Origin: Isosphaera pallida ATCC 43644
GTDB lineage: Bacteria > Planctomycetota > Planctomycetia > Isosphaerales > Isosphaeraceae
Direction: 5' to 3'
Assembly: GCF_000186345.1 (NCBI RefSeq)
Contig: NC_014962.1
Location: forward strand, 5,050,450 to 5,114,449
DNA length: 64,000 nucleotides
This document shows, piece by piece, positions 37,188-50,039 of this stretch (position 1 is its first letter; the number at the start of each line of letters is the position of its first letter). The translations under genes and the position numbers were made by a program. The notes beneath the pieces were generated by a model. The model had not been told where the DNA came from. It saw nothing but the letters and a program-made list of their open reading frames with translations, and ran no database searches.

Positions 37188-37566
37188 CAATCCCGCCCCG
37201 GAACGCCTTCCGCCAACCCGCAACCCCGACACCCTCGGCGCATCTCGGATCGATCGAATCGTTCCAAGGGCGAGCACTCGACTCGACCGAAAACAACGCG
37301 AGAGCTTGCGTCGGGTCTCTTCCACGCGGTGGGCGTTCCTGGTCGCCCAGCGGATCGAGGATCCTGCTTCGATCCGTCAGGACTCGAGCATTATGAATAA
37401 GATGAGCTGAACTGAACGAGATGATCAGCATCGTCCAGGCCGGGCGGGTTGGGGATCGCCGCGACCCGATCCGGCCCCACTTAAGCCGTTACCGCGACGC
37501 TCGGGTCGCGGGTCACCGATCTTCTCGACTCACCCGCGTTTGTTCGTTCGATCGGAGAGCGATCCG
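37188..37566. other. noncoding gap after rpoC
   Basis: About 380 bp. A short GGGAT-GACA-ATCCC hairpin overlaps the rpoC stop codon, without a T-run. No protein-like frame is seen. Confidence 0.35.
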
Positions 37567-37929
37567 ATGGCCTGGTATTCCGCACACCTTGTCATGTACT
37601 CAATGTTCAAGGATGGGATCCAGGACAAATTCCCATTGCGCGAGGATGTGGTTTTGATCGAGGCCGACAGCGTGGGAGAAGCCTTCGATCGCGCCAAACG
37701 CCGCGGCAAGGAACGCGAGGGGGACGACCAAGGTACCCACTCCTACGATGGTCGCGCCTCCAACTGGGTATTCATCGGCGTGCGCAAGCTCATCGAATGC
37801 GACCTGCTGGTGAACGACCGCCCCGGCGACGGCAGCGAGGTTTCCTACTCCATGCTCGAAGTTCGGGATCGCGCTTCGGTCCAACGGTTTGCCAAAGGCG
37901 AACCTGTCGAAGCGCTCTATCGAGAATAG
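37567..37929 (+). CDS. DUF4288-like protein
   Basis: A 120-residue soluble protein from ATG 37567 (MAWYSAHLVMYSMFKDG). The pattern WYSAxL ... VVLIEADSVGEAFDRAKRRG ... WVFIGVRKLIEC resembles DUF4288, a small alpha/beta family of unknown function. A nine-residue longer start (37540) is possible. No operon partner. Confidence 0.72.
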   Translation: MAWYSAHLVMYSMFKDGIQDKFPLREDVVLIEADSVGEAFDRAKRRGKEREGDDQGTHSYDGRASNWVFIGVRKLIECDLLVNDRPGDGSEVSYSMLEVRDRASVQRFAKGEPVEALYRE

Positions 37930-38064
37930 AGTGCAATGGCATCAACCACCCGCGCGATGGTGGTTGTTGGCGGGCCCAATCCAGTCGCGGAGGGATCGAC
38001 TTGCGGCCCGGGCGCGACCCCCACGCGCGGATGGGATGGGCGTTGAGTTTGAGGTGGGTGTGAT

Positions 38065-38991
38065 TCAGCCGGACGCGGCCGCGTCGGTGCCCAGATCGAC
38101 GGAACCAGTGGGTTGAGCGATCGTTTGGTGGGCCGCGATCTCCGGCGGACGGGGATCGGCGGTTGCCATTTGGTTCAACAGGATGGCAGGGTTGGCTTGA
38201 ACCGGGCTGACAACGGCCTCGTCCTCCTGCAAGACTGGCAGCCGAATGATCACTTCGAGAGAGGGAGCCGTCCCACTTTCCTCCAGCGCGGTGGTCTCCG
38301 CCGTGGGTTGGTCGGGACGCTCCAACTCGATGGGCTCGTTGGCAGCGACCAGACCAATTCCGGGGGGAAGGGGTTGGACTTCAAGGGCCACCGGCGGCCC
38401 CACCACCTTGCCCAGCCGCGATCGGCTCTTGAAGAACCGATACGACAGCGCCAGGACAATCCCCCCCCCTAGCAGATAGGCGATGGTATACTGCGCTGTT
38501 TGGACCAGCCATTCAATCTGTTGTGCAAACAGATAACCCATTCCGAATATCAGCGAGGTGCTCAATAGGGCGGCCACGAGATCGGTTAGGAGCAGTTTGA
38601 GCGGGGGCAGCCGGAGCATTCCGGCCGTGAGGTAGGCGGCGGTGCGGAAGCCGACGGCGAAGCGTCCCAGAAGGAGGATTTTGAATCCGTGACGCTCGAA
38701 GTAGCCCTTGATCTGCGCTTGACGTTCCCTGGAGATCAGCTTGCGGGTCGGGCCGAAGTTGAGAACCCGCTCCCCCTGAACGTAGCCGATCACATAAACG
38801 ATGAAGTCGCCGATTAACACGCCGACCAGGCAGGACGCGAAGGCCAGGGGCCACCACAGCGTGCCGTTTTTGGAGAGCACAGCGGCCAGGATGATCGGTC
38901 CCTCTTCAGGGATGGGCACTCCCAACCCGCCCAGAATCAGCAGCAGGGGAATCCCGAAATAGCCGAGTTGGTTGACCAGATCATCCGTCAC
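38065..38991 (-). CDS. DedA family membrane protein with long C-terminal tail
   Basis: About 308 residues. The first ~205 residues are a DedA/SNARE-associated domain: GGLGVPIPEEGPIILAA, then GDFIVYVIGYVQGERVL, FGRFAVG-like LGRFAVGFRTAAYLTAGM and further helices. DedA proteins act in undecaprenyl-phosphate or lipid recycling and envelope homeostasis. The last ~100 residues are a Pro/Ala/Glu-rich tail with no known domain. Start is GTG 38991. It follows selB on the same strand with a 119 bp gap. Confidence 0.85.
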   Translation of the reverse strand: MTDDLVNQLGYFGIPLLLILGGLGVPIPEEGPIILAAVLSKNGTLWWPLAFASCLVGVLIGDFIVYVIGYVQGERVLNFGPTRKLISRERQAQIKGYFERHGFKILLLGRFAVGFRTAAYLTAGMLRLPPLKLLLTDLVAALLSTSLIFGMGYLFAQQIEWLVQTAQYTIAYLLGGGIVLALSYRFFKSRSRLGKVVGPPVALEVQPLPPGIGLVAANEPIELERPDQPTAETTALEESGTAPSLEVIIRLPVLQEDEAVVSPVQANPAILLNQMATADPRPPEIAAHQTIAQPTGSVDLGTDAAASG

Positions 38992-39110
38992 GCGACGGTT
39001 CCACTCCGCCTGAGGTCGGGCCGAGGGTCCCGAACCGGGTTGTGAATGTGAAGAGGGTCATCCGTTCCATCGCGTCCCGTTGGAAGCGAGCGCGTTGCTT
39101 CACCATACCC

Positions 39111-41111
39111 TCAATCAATTGGTTCGTCGAGACGCGCCGCCGGACCCAACCGGCGATGATCGCCATCCCGCAGGGTGACTCCCACGCGATCCAAGTATTC
39201 TCCCAGCGGCAAGGCGTATTTACGGGTCGTGCCCAGCAGGTCGCGTAATTCGGCCATGCTCATCGTTTCAACCTGCTTGAGGCGCGCGGTCACTCGACGG
39301 CGAATTTCCGCCTCGATCTGGGCATCGTACCAAAGCCCGGGCGCGACCTCGACGATCCGCTCCTCTTCGACCAACAAGGTGAGCAACTCGACGGCCAGCG
39401 AGGGCTTTTTGATCCCCAACCGGGTCGTCAGCGACTTCAAATCAGGTGGTTCCAGACCGGCGGAGGTGATCGCCTGGAGCAATTCGCTCTTGAGTTTGCG
39501 TTCGCTTTGGCTGAGCCGAGGCTGATGGTCAATGCGCGCGACTCGGGCGGGCGGGTCGCCTTCGATCAGAATTCGCCCGCGGTCGCGCAACCGTTCTAAC
39601 AGGGTCGCAATCAGCGGTTCACCGCCGCGTTGGGCCAGATCGGCGAGTTCGGCGGCGAGGTGGCCACGGGGGATGGTCGATTGGCGGGGGCGAGCCGCGT
39701 GCAAACGAGTCAGAGCCGCTTCGACCCGACGTTCCCACTCCTCGACCACCTCGCGGGTGACGCTCAGCGCTCTTCGAGGCCCGATCGCTAGGTCAAGAAT
39801 CATCCCGGTTCGTTTCAACTCGGCCCACGCCGCCGCGGCGACCTCGGGAGTCAGGCCGGTGGTCCGACAAAGGGAACTCGGTGTGAGACGGTCGGGGTCG
39901 GGCGGGATCAACGCCACAGCCCGTTCCAGCCGCTCGACTGGATCGTGTGCTTGGGCCAACCGCTGCGCCCGTTCGATCAACACGGCGTCGCGGCGGCGGA
40001 TCGGTCCGGCCTCTGGCTGGAGCACCCGTCCGCCTCCCAGGGTGGTCGGCGGCGTGGTTTCTCGCAGGATGAACGGTTGATCGAACACCGCCGTCACCGG
40101 ACGGGCCACCACTAGTTGGCCCAGGCCAGTTTGCCCGGCGTCCAGTTGGGAGACGGGCCGCCCCTCCTCGTTGCGCAACAGGATCAAACCCGCGTTCACC
40201 TCGCCGCTGCCCAGATGAAGACGATAACGGCCCCGGTGACGCAGTGGGCGGGGCGCGTCGCAGGCCACCCTCAGTTCAACCGTCAGCCGACGACTCGCGT
40301 TGAGGTATCCCGGCGTGGCCAGTTCGTGACCCCGCGCCAGGTCAGTCTGCTTGATTCCTCCAAGATGGATCGCGGCCCGAGCGCCCCGTTCCACCCGTTC
40401 CACGCCCCGTCCATGCCGCTGCAAACCGCGAACCTTGACCAGACGGCCCAGCGGCCAGCATTCCAGATCCTCCCCCACCGTCACTGCCCCAGAGACCACC
40501 GTGCCAGTGACGATGACCCCCAGACCTTCACGGGTGAACACTCGATCAATCGCCAACCGAAATCGACCCGGATCAGGCCGGGGACGTTCCGCCACCCGGT
40601 GACAGGCCCGCTCCAGCGCCTCCTTCAACTCGGCGAGGCCCTCGCCACTGACCGTCGAGGTCGGCACGATCTCGCAGCCCTCCAGAAACGACCCGACGAT
40701 CAGGCTTCGCAAATCGGCCCTCACCAGGTCGAGCCATTCGGGTTCGACCAGATCGCGCTTGGTCAAGGCGATCACGCCTTGGGGAATCCCCAAAAGCTTA
40801 AGAATCTCGAAATGCTCGCGGGTCTGGGGCATGATCCCGTCGTCGGCGGCGACCACCAGCAGGGCCACGTCGAAGCCACCGGCCCCGGCCAGCATGTTGC
40901 GGACGAACCGCTCATGGCCCGGCACATCCACCACCGCCAACTCGTAGCGCCCCAGCCTCAGGGAGGCGAATCCCAGGTCGATTGTGATTCCCCGCGCTTT
41001 TTCCTCGGGCAGACGGTCAGTGTCCACTCCGGTCAAGGCGCGGGTCAACGCGGTCTTGCCGTGGTCGATGTGACCGGCAGTGCCCAGCACCAGAGGAACA
41101 TACGAGTTCAT
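39111..41111 (-). CDS. selB: selenocysteine-specific translation elongation factor SelB
   Basis: A 666-residue GTPase that brings Sec-tRNA(Sec) to the ribosome at UGA codons followed by a SECIS element. G motifs: [10 protein letters not shown] (13-22), DVPGHERFV and TKRDLVEP in the NKxD position. EF-Tu-like domains 2 and 3 follow, then C-terminal winged-helix domains (about 390-666) that bind SECIS RNA, ending [20 protein letters not shown]. It shows that this organism decodes UGA as selenocysteine. selA, selD and tRNA-Sec are not in the window. Confidence 0.95.
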   Translation of the reverse strand: MNSYVPLVLGTAGHIDHGKTALTRALTGVDTDRLPEEKARGITIDLGFASLRLGRYELAVVDVPGHERFVRNMLAGAGGFDVALLVVAADDGIMPQTREHFEILKLLGIPQGVIALTKRDLVEPEWLDLVRADLRSLIVGSFLEGCEIVPTSTVSGEGLAELKEALERACHRVAERPRPDPGRFRLAIDRVFTREGLGVIVTGTVVSGAVTVGEDLECWPLGRLVKVRGLQRHGRGVERVERGARAAIHLGGIKQTDLARGHELATPGYLNASRRLTVELRVACDAPRPLRHRGRYRLHLGSGEVNAGLILLRNEEGRPVSQLDAGQTGLGQLVVARPVTAVFDQPFILRETTPPTTLGGGRVLQPEAGPIRRRDAVLIERAQRLAQAHDPVERLERAVALIPPDPDRLTPSSLCRTTGLTPEVAAAAWAELKRTGMILDLAIGPRRALSVTREVVEEWERRVEAALTRLHAARPRQSTIPRGHLAAELADLAQRGGEPLIATLLERLRDRGRILIEGDPPARVARIDHQPRLSQSERKLKSELLQAITSAGLEPPDLKSLTTRLGIKKPSLAVELLTLLVEEERIVEVAPGLWYDAQIEAEIRRRVTARLKQVETMSMAELRDLLGTTRKYALPLGEYLDRVGVTLRDGDHRRLGPAARLDEPID

Positions 41112-41201
41112 GAAATGACTACGACTTGATTTGATTTGCTAGGTGGCCGTGTCGCTGAGCCAGCGGTTGGGTTGAGTTGGGTTGATACAAGACGGCCAAC
41201 G

Positions 41202-43217
<2,016 letters not shown>

Positions 43218-43220
43218 TCA

Positions 43221-43350
43221 GGGGTGAGCAAAAAGAGGGATGTGCAACAAGGTGAGCTGAGTGATATCAGAGCGATGGCGTCCCACCGCTAAAACTGGTC
43301 CGTGGAAGGCGAAGGCCAGGGCGTACACCTCGCCACCCGGATCGTTCGAC
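43221..43350 (-). pseudogene. possible WD40-repeat remnant
   Basis: On the minus strand the segment reads GGEVYALAFAFHGPVLAVGR, close to a WD40 blade (GEVYALAFSPDGxxLAVG). It has no start, no repeat partners and no continuation, so it is probably a decayed end of a longer gene. The match is one blade only. The remainder of the gap 43146-43570 shows no gene. Confidence 0.35.
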
Positions 43351-43574
43351 GGAAATCCAGTTGCCAACCGTCGCTTTGCGGAAAAACGGCCAAGCGCGCC
43401 GTCGCGGGACAACTTGTTGAGAGACCGCGGTGATAAACGGTACTGATGGAAAGAATGGTTTGGTCCAGCCGCGGGACCGTTTTTTTGCAAACTCAACCGA
43501 TGAGGCAGCCGCCAATGAAACGAAATCGTGGCGGGATCGGGTCGGGAGTCGGTAGGAGAAGTTGAGAAACCTGG

Positions 43575-43603
43575 TTGCGTCCGACGTGACTAATGACTAG
43601 AAT
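43575..43603 (+). promoter_or_regulatory. promoter candidate for rpsO-pnp
   Basis: TTGCGT at 43575-43580 and TAGAAT at 43598-43603 are 17 bp apart, giving a leader of about 110 nt before the rpsO ATG at 43719. Confidence 0.45.
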
Positions 43604-43718
43604 GAAGCCTCACGTACTGGGATCAAATCGACCACCACGCGAGGATGACCGCCCTCCCGCGATCGACCCACGCCACGGTGGGTTGATCAGGCTCCTTGGG
43701 CGGTCTCGGGTTTCACGA

Positions 43719-43988
43719 ATGGCCATTACCAAAGAGCAGAAACAGGAAATCATCGGCTCCTTCCGTCGTATGGAGTCCGACACCGGCTCTCCCGAAGTTC
43801 AGATCGCGCTTCTGACAGCGCGGATTAACGACCTGACCACCCACTTTCAAACCCACAAAAAAGACCACGCCAGCCGTCGCGGTCTGCTGATGTTGGTCTC
43901 GAAGCGGTCCCGTCTTTTGCGCTACCTGCGGGACACGAATCGGGCCTCGTATCTTGAGGTCATCCAGCGCCTCAACCTCCGGAAGTGA
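43719..43988 (+). CDS. rpsO: 30S ribosomal protein S15
   Basis: An 89-residue ribosomal protein of the small subunit platform, standard length. [49 protein letters not shown] and [20 protein letters not shown] are typical. It is followed by pnp after 450 bp, the common bacterial order; in E. coli the pair is co-transcribed and S15 represses itself through its leader. Confidence 0.98.
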   Translation: MAITKEQKQEIIGSFRRMESDTGSPEVQIALLTARINDLTTHFQTHKKDHASRRGLLMLVSKRSRLLRYLRDTNRASYLEVIQRLNLRK

Positions 43989-44438
43989 AGTGACGTCATG
44001 GCGCGCGACGTGGGAGATCGTTTCGCCCGCCTTGCCTTCAGAGGGTCGTCCACGCGTCTTGTCACGTCGATCCGGGCAAGCAAGCCTTCAGGGTTATCCC
44101 AAGGGTGAGTTTTCGCTCCCTCTTCTGGGTTCGATTGGTTCGTCTGGTTCAACGCGGTTTGGCATCGACGCTCTCCGTGGTTCGAGATGGTCCGGCCCCG
44201 GTGGGCACGCTTAGGGTGTTCCGCTTGAACCAGCGGCCCGGGATGACTTCCCGCTTAGGCTCGATCTCCCACAAGCCGCCCATCAAACCCTCCCTCCAGG
44301 GGTGTGGTGTTCCGTGAATTGCGACTCCTCCCTCTCGATCAACGATGGTAATCGGAGGCACGCGCCTTCCCAAGGTCGAACCAACGCGCGGACCTCCCGC
44401 CCTCTCTTATATTCCCGTCTGCATCAAGGATTCTCCTC
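43989..44438. other. 450 bp rpsO-pnp spacer
   Basis: Long for an rpsO-pnp spacer. In E. coli the leader of pnp folds into a hairpin used for autoregulation; I see no clear long stem here. TATATT near 44410 may be a -10 box. Confidence 0.35.
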
Positions 44439-46739
44439 ATGCACTCCGCGCCGACCGCCGGCATCCCGCCGGTGAAGCGACCCGTCCGCGTCGAAGCGAC
44501 GATCGGCGACAAGCTGCTCATCCTCGAAACCGGCAAACTCGCCAAACAGGCCACCGGCTCAGTGGTGGTTCAAGTGGGTGGCACGATGAGCCTGGTGGCG
44601 GTGGTCACCGCGCCCGGCCGCGAGGGACTGGACTTTTTCCCCCTTCAGGTCGAATACCGCGAGAAGGTGTACGCCGCCGGCAAATTCCCTGGCGGCTTCA
44701 TCAAACGTGAAGGTCGTCCCACCACCAAGGACATCCTGACCTCCCGTCTGATCGACCGGCCGATTCGTCCCTTGTTCCCGGAGTGGTATCGCGACGAGGT
44801 CCAGATTCAGGCCAGCCCCATCTCGGCCGACCGGATCAACGACCCCGACGTTCTGTCGATGATTGGCGCGTCGGCGGCGCTCTGTTTGACCCCGGCCCCG
44901 TTCCTTGGGCCGGTCGGCTCGATCCGTGTTGGTCGAATCGACGGGCGACTCGTTCCGCTACCCACCGCCGAGGAAATGGAGCAGAGCGACCTTGATCTCG
45001 TCGTCGCTAGCACCACCTCGAAAATCGTCATGATCGAAGGATTCGGCCAGGAACTGCCCGAGTCCGAGATGTTCGACGCGATCATGAAGGCCCACGAGTA
45101 CAACCAAGCCGTGATCGCGCTTCAGCATGAATTGCGGGCCGCGGTCGGTCTGCCGCCGATGGAGCCGCCGCCGCCCCGTCACGATCCCCTGGTGGACTAC
45201 CTCTACCAACGTTACGGCGACGAGATTCGTCAGGCCAAGCGGATCGTGGCCAAGCTGGAACGCTACGCCGTCATGGATCAACTCAGGGCGCGCGTTGTGG
45301 CCGAGACCACTGCTGCGCCCGTGCCCGGTGTGGGCGACCCCGAGACCCCGCCAACCGAGTTGGCGGTCAAGGCCGCCTTCAAAGAGGCCGAGACCCGGGT
45401 GGTTCGAGCCATGATTCTGGACGGTCTCCGTTCCGACGGCCGCGGCCCCAAGGACCTGCGACCCATCTCCTGCGAAGTCGGCCTGCTGCCCAAAGCCCAC
45501 GGCTCGGCTCTGTTCCAACGCGGCGAAACCCAGGCATTGGTGACCACCGTGCTGGGCACCGCCGCCGACGAACAACGCATCGACGGCATTATGGACGAGT
45601 ACACAAAGAAGTTCATGTTAGACTACAACATGCCCTCCTTCGCGGTGGGCGAGGTGCGACCGATCCGTGGTCCGGGCCGTCGCGAGATTGGCCACGGGGC
45701 GCTGGCTGAGCGTTCGGTGGCTCCGGTGCTGCCCGACCCAGCCCGCTTTCCCTACACCATCCGGGTGGTCTCCGACATTCTCGAATCCAACGGCTCCTCC
45801 TCGATGGCGTCGGTCTGCGGAGCGACCCTCAGCCTAATGGACGCCGGCGTGCCGATCAGCGATCCGGTCGGCGGCATCTCGATTGGTTTGGTGTGGGATG
45901 AACCCACCGACCGCTTCGTGCTGCTGACCGACATCATCGGCGACGAGGACCACTATGGCGACATGGACTTCAAGGTCGCCGGCACCCAGCGCGGCGTCAC
46001 CGGCATCCAACTGGACCTCAAGAACCTAGGGATCTCGCCCCGGATCGTCCGCGAAACCCTTGACCAGGCGCTGGAAGCCCGCATGGAGATCCTCCGGACC
46101 ATGCTCCGCTCGATCAAGCGGCCCCGCGACCACATTTCGGAAAACGCCCCCCGCTTGATCCAGATTCAGGTCAATCCCGAAAAGATCGGCCTCATCATCG
46201 GACCCGGCGGCAAGACGATCCGCCGGCTCGAAGAAGAGACCGGGGCCAAGATCGAGATCGACAACTCGGGCGTCATCACCATCTCCTGCGTTCGAGCCGA
46301 AGGCGCGCAGGACGCTCGCGACCGCATCCAGGGGATGACCGAAGGAGTCCAAGTGGGCAAAATCTACGACGGCCGGGTCTCCTCGATCAAAGACTTTGGC
46401 GCGTTTGTCGAAATCCTGCCGGGCAAAGATGGGTTGGTGCACATCTCCGAACTGACCGAAGGGTATGTGTCCAGCGTGGCCGACGTCTGCAAGGTGGGTG
46501 ACGTGATGCCGGTCAAGGTTATCCTGGTGGACGAGCAGGATCGGGTCAAGCTGTCGCGCAAGGCGGCGCTGGCCGAACTCGGTCAAGTCGATCCTCTAGC
46601 TGAGGCCGTTCCGGCTCCAGGGGGCGCTGCGCCTCGGCCGGCTCCCTCCGGCGGCGACCGCGGAGGTTACGATCGGGGCGGATCGCCGCGACGCGGCGGT
46701 GGCGGTGGCGGCGGTGGCGGCGGTGGTCGTCGCTCCTGA
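44439..46739 (+). CDS. pnp: polyribonucleotide nucleotidyltransferase (PNPase)
   Basis: A 766-residue phosphorolytic 3'-5' exoribonuclease and core of RNA decay. Two RNase PH-like domains: [20 protein letters not shown] then [12 protein letters not shown] in the first; [26 protein letters not shown] and the phosphate-site [19 protein letters not shown] in the second. A KH domain ([19 protein letters not shown]) and an S1 domain ([27 protein letters not shown]) follow. The C-terminus is a glycine run ending RRS, a low-complexity RNA-binding tail. AAGGA lies upstream of ATG 44439. Confidence 0.97.
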   Translation: MHSAPTAGIPPVKRPVRVEATIGDKLLILETGKLAKQATGSVVVQVGGTMSLVAVVTAPGREGLDFFPLQVEYREKVYAAGKFPGGFIKREGRPTTKDILTSRLIDRPIRPLFPEWYRDEVQIQASPISADRINDPDVLSMIGASAALCLTPAPFLGPVGSIRVGRIDGRLVPLPTAEEMEQSDLDLVVASTTSKIVMIEGFGQELPESEMFDAIMKAHEYNQAVIALQHELRAAVGLPPMEPPPPRHDPLVDYLYQRYGDEIRQAKRIVAKLERYAVMDQLRARVVAETTAAPVPGVGDPETPPTELAVKAAFKEAETRVVRAMILDGLRSDGRGPKDLRPISCEVGLLPKAHGSALFQRGETQALVTTVLGTAADEQRIDGIMDEYTKKFMLDYNMPSFAVGEVRPIRGPGRREIGHGALAERSVAPVLPDPARFPYTIRVVSDILESNGSSSMASVCGATLSLMDAGVPISDPVGGISIGLVWDEPTDRFVLLTDIIGDEDHYGDMDFKVAGTQRGVTGIQLDLKNLGISPRIVRETLDQALEARMEILRTMLRSIKRPRDHISENAPRLIQIQVNPEKIGLIIGPGGKTIRRLEEETGAKIEIDNSGVITISCVRAEGAQDARDRIQGMTEGVQVGKIYDGRVSSIKDFGAFVEILPGKDGLVHISELTEGYVSSVADVCKVGDVMPVKVILVDEQDRVKLSRKAALAELGQVDPLAEAVPAPGGAAPRPAPSGGDRGGYDRGGSPRRGGGGGGGGGGGRRS

Positions 46740-46762
46740 GCGTCGCCATCCCGCTGGTTCGG

Positions 46763-46790
46763 TTTGTTCGAGAAACGGCCGTGGTACAAT
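46763..46790 (+). promoter_or_regulatory. extended -10 promoter candidate before the histidine kinase
   Basis: TGGTACAAT, an extended -10 element (TACAAT at 46785-46790), has TTTGTT 16 bp upstream at 46763-46768. It is in the 297 bp gap after pnp, about 250 bp before the kinase start. Confidence 0.3.
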
Positions 46791-47036
46791 CACGAACAGG
46801 ATCAGACCCAACCACTCACGACGAACTGAACCCCAACCAGGTCGCCATGCCCGCCCCGGGAACGACTCCGCCCACTTCACCCCTGTTGGGGTGGGCCAAC
46901 CCGCCAAGCGTTCAAGCGCGGCCAATGACCTGACCTGAGACCAGAACGCTCCGCTGCCACCTAACCGGGCGGAACGGAGCGGAGCGGGGCGTCGAATCCA
47001 CCGCGACCCAGCCACCTGCGGAGCGGACCTCCTGCC

Positions 47037-47975
47037 ATGACCCGGGCGACTTCCGAAGCGACATTCGCCGCCGCTCGGCCTGCCGAGCCGCCCGGCTCGC
47101 CGCCGGGGCCAGACTCCGCCCCGACGAGCCAGGCGCTCGACCCCGCTCCTCCTTCCAATTCAGTCTCGGCGGAGTCGCGCTACGCCGAACTCGCGCGGAT
47201 CGCCGGTGGACTCGCTCACGAAATTCGTAACCCCCTCTCGACCATGAGGCTCAACCTCGACCTTCTGGCCGAGGAGTTCCGCGGGTCCGACTCCATCCGC
47301 GACCGCCGCGCGTTGACCAAAATTGAGCGCCTACGCAAGGAGACCCTGCGTCTCCAAAACGTCTTGGAGGATTTTCTTCGCTTCGCGCATCTCGAGCGCA
47401 TCCAACCGGTCGATCAACCACTGGCGGCTGTGGTCAACGAGGTGTGCGACTTCTGGGAGCCGCAGGCTCAAGCTCATGGGATCGTGGTACGCGTTTACCA
47501 CGACCCTCAGCCCAGTTGCTCGCCGTTGGACGCAGACTTGTTCAAGCAGGCGATTCTCAACCTCTTGCTCAACGCGCAACAGGCCATGCCCGACGGCGGC
47601 GAGTTGATGCTCATCACCCGTCGCGCCGGTGCCTGGAACGTCTTGGAAGTGGTCGATACCGGGGTAGGGATTCCCGCCTCACTGCGCGACAAGGTATTCG
47701 AGCCGTTTCAAACCACCAAACCCGGCGGCAGCGGTTTGGGACTGCCGATGGTCCGGCGGATTGTCGAAGCCCACGGCGGCCGAATCGCGTTCGAGAGCGA
47801 ACCAGGCAAAGGGACCAAGTTCACCATTTGGTTGCCCCGCAGCCCCGAAGGCGATCAAATCCACCCTTCCGCGGTCGAACTCAACGGCGCGGTTCGCTAC
47901 CTGGAAGCGGATGCCCATGCCAATTCCGATTCGCCGACGCCGCCGGTCGAACGCGGCACGAGCTCCGACCCGTGA
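47037..47975 (+). CDS. NtrB-like sensor histidine kinase without membrane segments
   Basis: A 312-residue soluble histidine kinase. After about 45 disordered residues, the H box is GGLAHEIRNPLSTM with H61 as phospho-acceptor; the HATPase domain shows LNLLLNAQQAM (N box), VVDTGVGIP, FEPFQTTKPGGSGLGLPMV and GTKFTIWLP. It has no sensor domain or membrane helix, so it must sense through partners or cytosolic signals. The partner regulator follows after 125 bp. Confidence 0.92.
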   Translation: MTRATSEATFAAARPAEPPGSPPGPDSAPTSQALDPAPPSNSVSAESRYAELARIAGGLAHEIRNPLSTMRLNLDLLAEEFRGSDSIRDRRALTKIERLRKETLRLQNVLEDFLRFAHLERIQPVDQPLAAVVNEVCDFWEPQAQAHGIVVRVYHDPQPSCSPLDADLFKQAILNLLLNAQQAMPDGGELMLITRRAGAWNVLEVVDTGVGIPASLRDKVFEPFQTTKPGGSGLGLPMVRRIVEAHGGRIAFESEPGKGTKFTIWLPRSPEGDQIHPSAVELNGAVRYLEADAHANSDSPTPPVERGTSSDP

Positions 47976-48100
47976 AAAAGTCGCTTCGCGGCACTTGAGG
48001 GGATCGCGTCGCGTCCCGGTCGTTTTCCTTCCTTCATGGGGGTTCACCCCTCCCCCTCAACTCGTTTTTTCCCCTCGACTCCGGCCCCCTTCGCTCGATC

Positions 48101-49498
48101 ATGGAACATGCGATCCGCGTCTTGGTGGTGGACGACGACGAAGCTCACGCTCAGGCGGTGGCCGAGAGTCTTGAGCGGGTTGGCTACGAATGCGTTGTGG
48201 CCACCGATGGCCGTTCCGCGCTGCGACTCATCGAGGAACAAACCTTCGATATTGTGTTGACCGACCTTATGATGGGGGAGATCGGCGGTCTGGAGGTGCT
48301 GGCCAAAGCCAAGCGGGAACTGCCCGACGTGGAGGTGATCATCCTCACCGGACACGGCACGATCCGAACCGCCGTCACCGCGATGCAAGCCGGCGCGGCC
48401 ACCTATTTGACCAAGCCGCTGGACATCGACGAGCTGCGCATGGTGGTGGACAAGGCGTCCCAATCGCAACGCCTGGTCCGTTCCAATATCGAACTGCGCA
48501 AACAACTCCATGAGCGGTTCGGTTTCGAGGGGGTCGTGGGCAATTCGCCCCTGATGCACCAACTGGTCGAGCGGCTGCGTCAGATCGCGCCCACGACCGC
48601 CACCGTGCTGATCACCGGCGAAAGCGGCACCGGCAAGGAATTGGTGGCCCGCGCTCTGCACGTCAACAGCCCTCGGGCCAACAAGCCATTCGTCCCACTC
48701 AACTGTGCGGCGCTCAATGAAAACCTGCTCGACAGCGAACTATTCGGTCACGTCAAAGGAGCCTACACCGGGGCTGAGCGCGACCGCAAGGGACTCTTCG
48801 AACACGCCAACGGCGGCACCCTCTTTCTCGACGAGGTCGGCGACCTGCCGATGTCCACCCAAGTGCGTCTCTTGAGAGTCCTGGAGAACGGAGAAATTGT
48901 TCGAGTCGGCACCAATGAGCCGATCAAGGTGAATGTCCGACTCATTTCAGCCACCAACCGCGACTTCGCCGAGGCGATCGCTCAGGGGAAGTTCCGCCAG
49001 GATTTGTATCACCGCCTTAAGGTGGTCTCCATCAAGATTCCGCCCTTGCGCGCGCGTCGGGAGGACATTCCCCTCCTGACCGATTCATTTTTGAAACAGT
49101 TCTGTAAAACGCATGACAAGAAAATTCAAGGGGTTAGCCCGGCGGTTCGCAAGGTGCTGACCGCTTACGATTGGCCAGGCAACGTGCGGGAACTGCGCAA
49201 CACGATCGAAAGCATGGTGGTGATGGATACCGACGGCCTGCTCGACCTGGACGACTTGGTCGAGGAACTTCAGCCCACCGCTCAGGCCGTGGGAGAGTCA
49301 GCCGGAAAAGCACGAGCCGGCGCGGGAACCTGCCAAGCCGCTAACGCCCTGGTTGGCAAGACGATGGACGAGATCGAACAATACTACATCGCCGAAACCC
49401 TCAAGCTGACCCGGGGCAACCGCGAGGAGGCGGCCCGCATCCTGGGCATCGGCGAGCGAACCTTGTATCGAAAGATCAAGGAGTACGGAATCAGCTGA
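48101..49498 (+). CDS. NtrC-family sigma-54-dependent response regulator
   Basis: A 465-residue activator for sigma-54 promoters: receiver (phospho-acceptor D55 in VLTDLMM; acidic DDD at 11-13), AAA+ domain with Walker A GESGTGKE at 173-180, the sigma-54 contact loop as GAYTGA at 220-225 (Tyr instead of the more common Phe), Walker [10 protein letters not shown], and a Fis-type helix-turn-helix at the C-terminus ([19 protein letters not shown]). It pairs with the upstream kinase. Target promoters are not identifiable here. Confidence 0.95.
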   Translation: MEHAIRVLVVDDDEAHAQAVAESLERVGYECVVATDGRSALRLIEEQTFDIVLTDLMMGEIGGLEVLAKAKRELPDVEVIILTGHGTIRTAVTAMQAGAATYLTKPLDIDELRMVVDKASQSQRLVRSNIELRKQLHERFGFEGVVGNSPLMHQLVERLRQIAPTTATVLITGESGTGKELVARALHVNSPRANKPFVPLNCAALNENLLDSELFGHVKGAYTGAERDRKGLFEHANGGTLFLDEVGDLPMSTQVRLLRVLENGEIVRVGTNEPIKVNVRLISATNRDFAEAIAQGKFRQDLYHRLKVVSIKIPPLRARREDIPLLTDSFLKQFCKTHDKKIQGVSPAVRKVLTAYDWPGNVRELRNTIESMVVMDTDGLLDLDDLVEELQPTAQAVGESAGKARAGAGTCQAANALVGKTMDEIEQYYIAETLKLTRGNREEAARILGIGERTLYRKIKEYGIS

Positions 49499-49542
49499 CT
49501 TGGAACCAACCCCGCCTGTCCATCACAGGGAGCTGTTTCGCA

Positions 49543-49911
49543 ATGAGTCGCCGTCTCGTCGTCGGTTGGGTGTTGACCATCGTGTTGGGCATGCTTTTTC
49601 TAGCCAGCGCCGTGGGTAAATTCGTCCGTCCCCAATCCCTGGTCGAGTCGTTCACACGTTGGGGGCTGATCCACGTTCTGACGCCGATCGCCGTGGGCGA
49701 GACACTGTGCGCGACGCTGTTTCTCATGCCTCGGACCCACTCCCTAGGGGTGTTGCTTCTCAGCGCCTATCTGGGAGCTGCCACCGCCACCCATCTTTCC
49801 CACAACGAGCCCCCTATCGTTCCCGTCGGCGTCCTGGTCCTGCTCTGGCTGACTGGCTGGTTGCGCAACCCGAAGCTTCTCGGAGAGTTGATCCCGGAGC
49901 GGATTCCATGA
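49543..49911 (+). CDS. DoxX/MauE-like small membrane protein
   Basis: A 122-residue protein with four hydrophobic segments: VVGWVLTIVLGMLFLASAVGK, LTPIAVGETLCATLFLM, LGVLLLSAYLGAATATHL and VPVGVLVLLWLTGWL. The KF.RP....F.RWG pattern matches DoxX-like families. It begins 44 nt after the regulator stop on the same strand and may be co-transcribed. Its role is unknown, possibly linked to envelope redox. Confidence 0.75.
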   Translation: MSRRLVVGWVLTIVLGMLFLASAVGKFVRPQSLVESFTRWGLIHVLTPIAVGETLCATLFLMPRTHSLGVLLLSAYLGAATATHLSHNEPPIVPVGVLVLLWLTGWLRNPKLLGELIPERIP

Positions 49912-50039
49912 ATTGGTGAATCCAATGCGAATCCAAATCGATTTGGGAGTCGCCGGATGAGGACGGTGTGATCCAAGGCGGGAATTCCATTCTTTTTCGT
50001 TCTTGTTGCCTTGGTCTCGCCCCGCCCCGCTCGGCCGTG

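Noticed and set aside
49933-49946. 14-bp perfect palindrome CCAAATCGATTTGG
   Set aside because: It has no loop for a hairpin, lies between converging genes and has no second copy; probably chance or a lone site.
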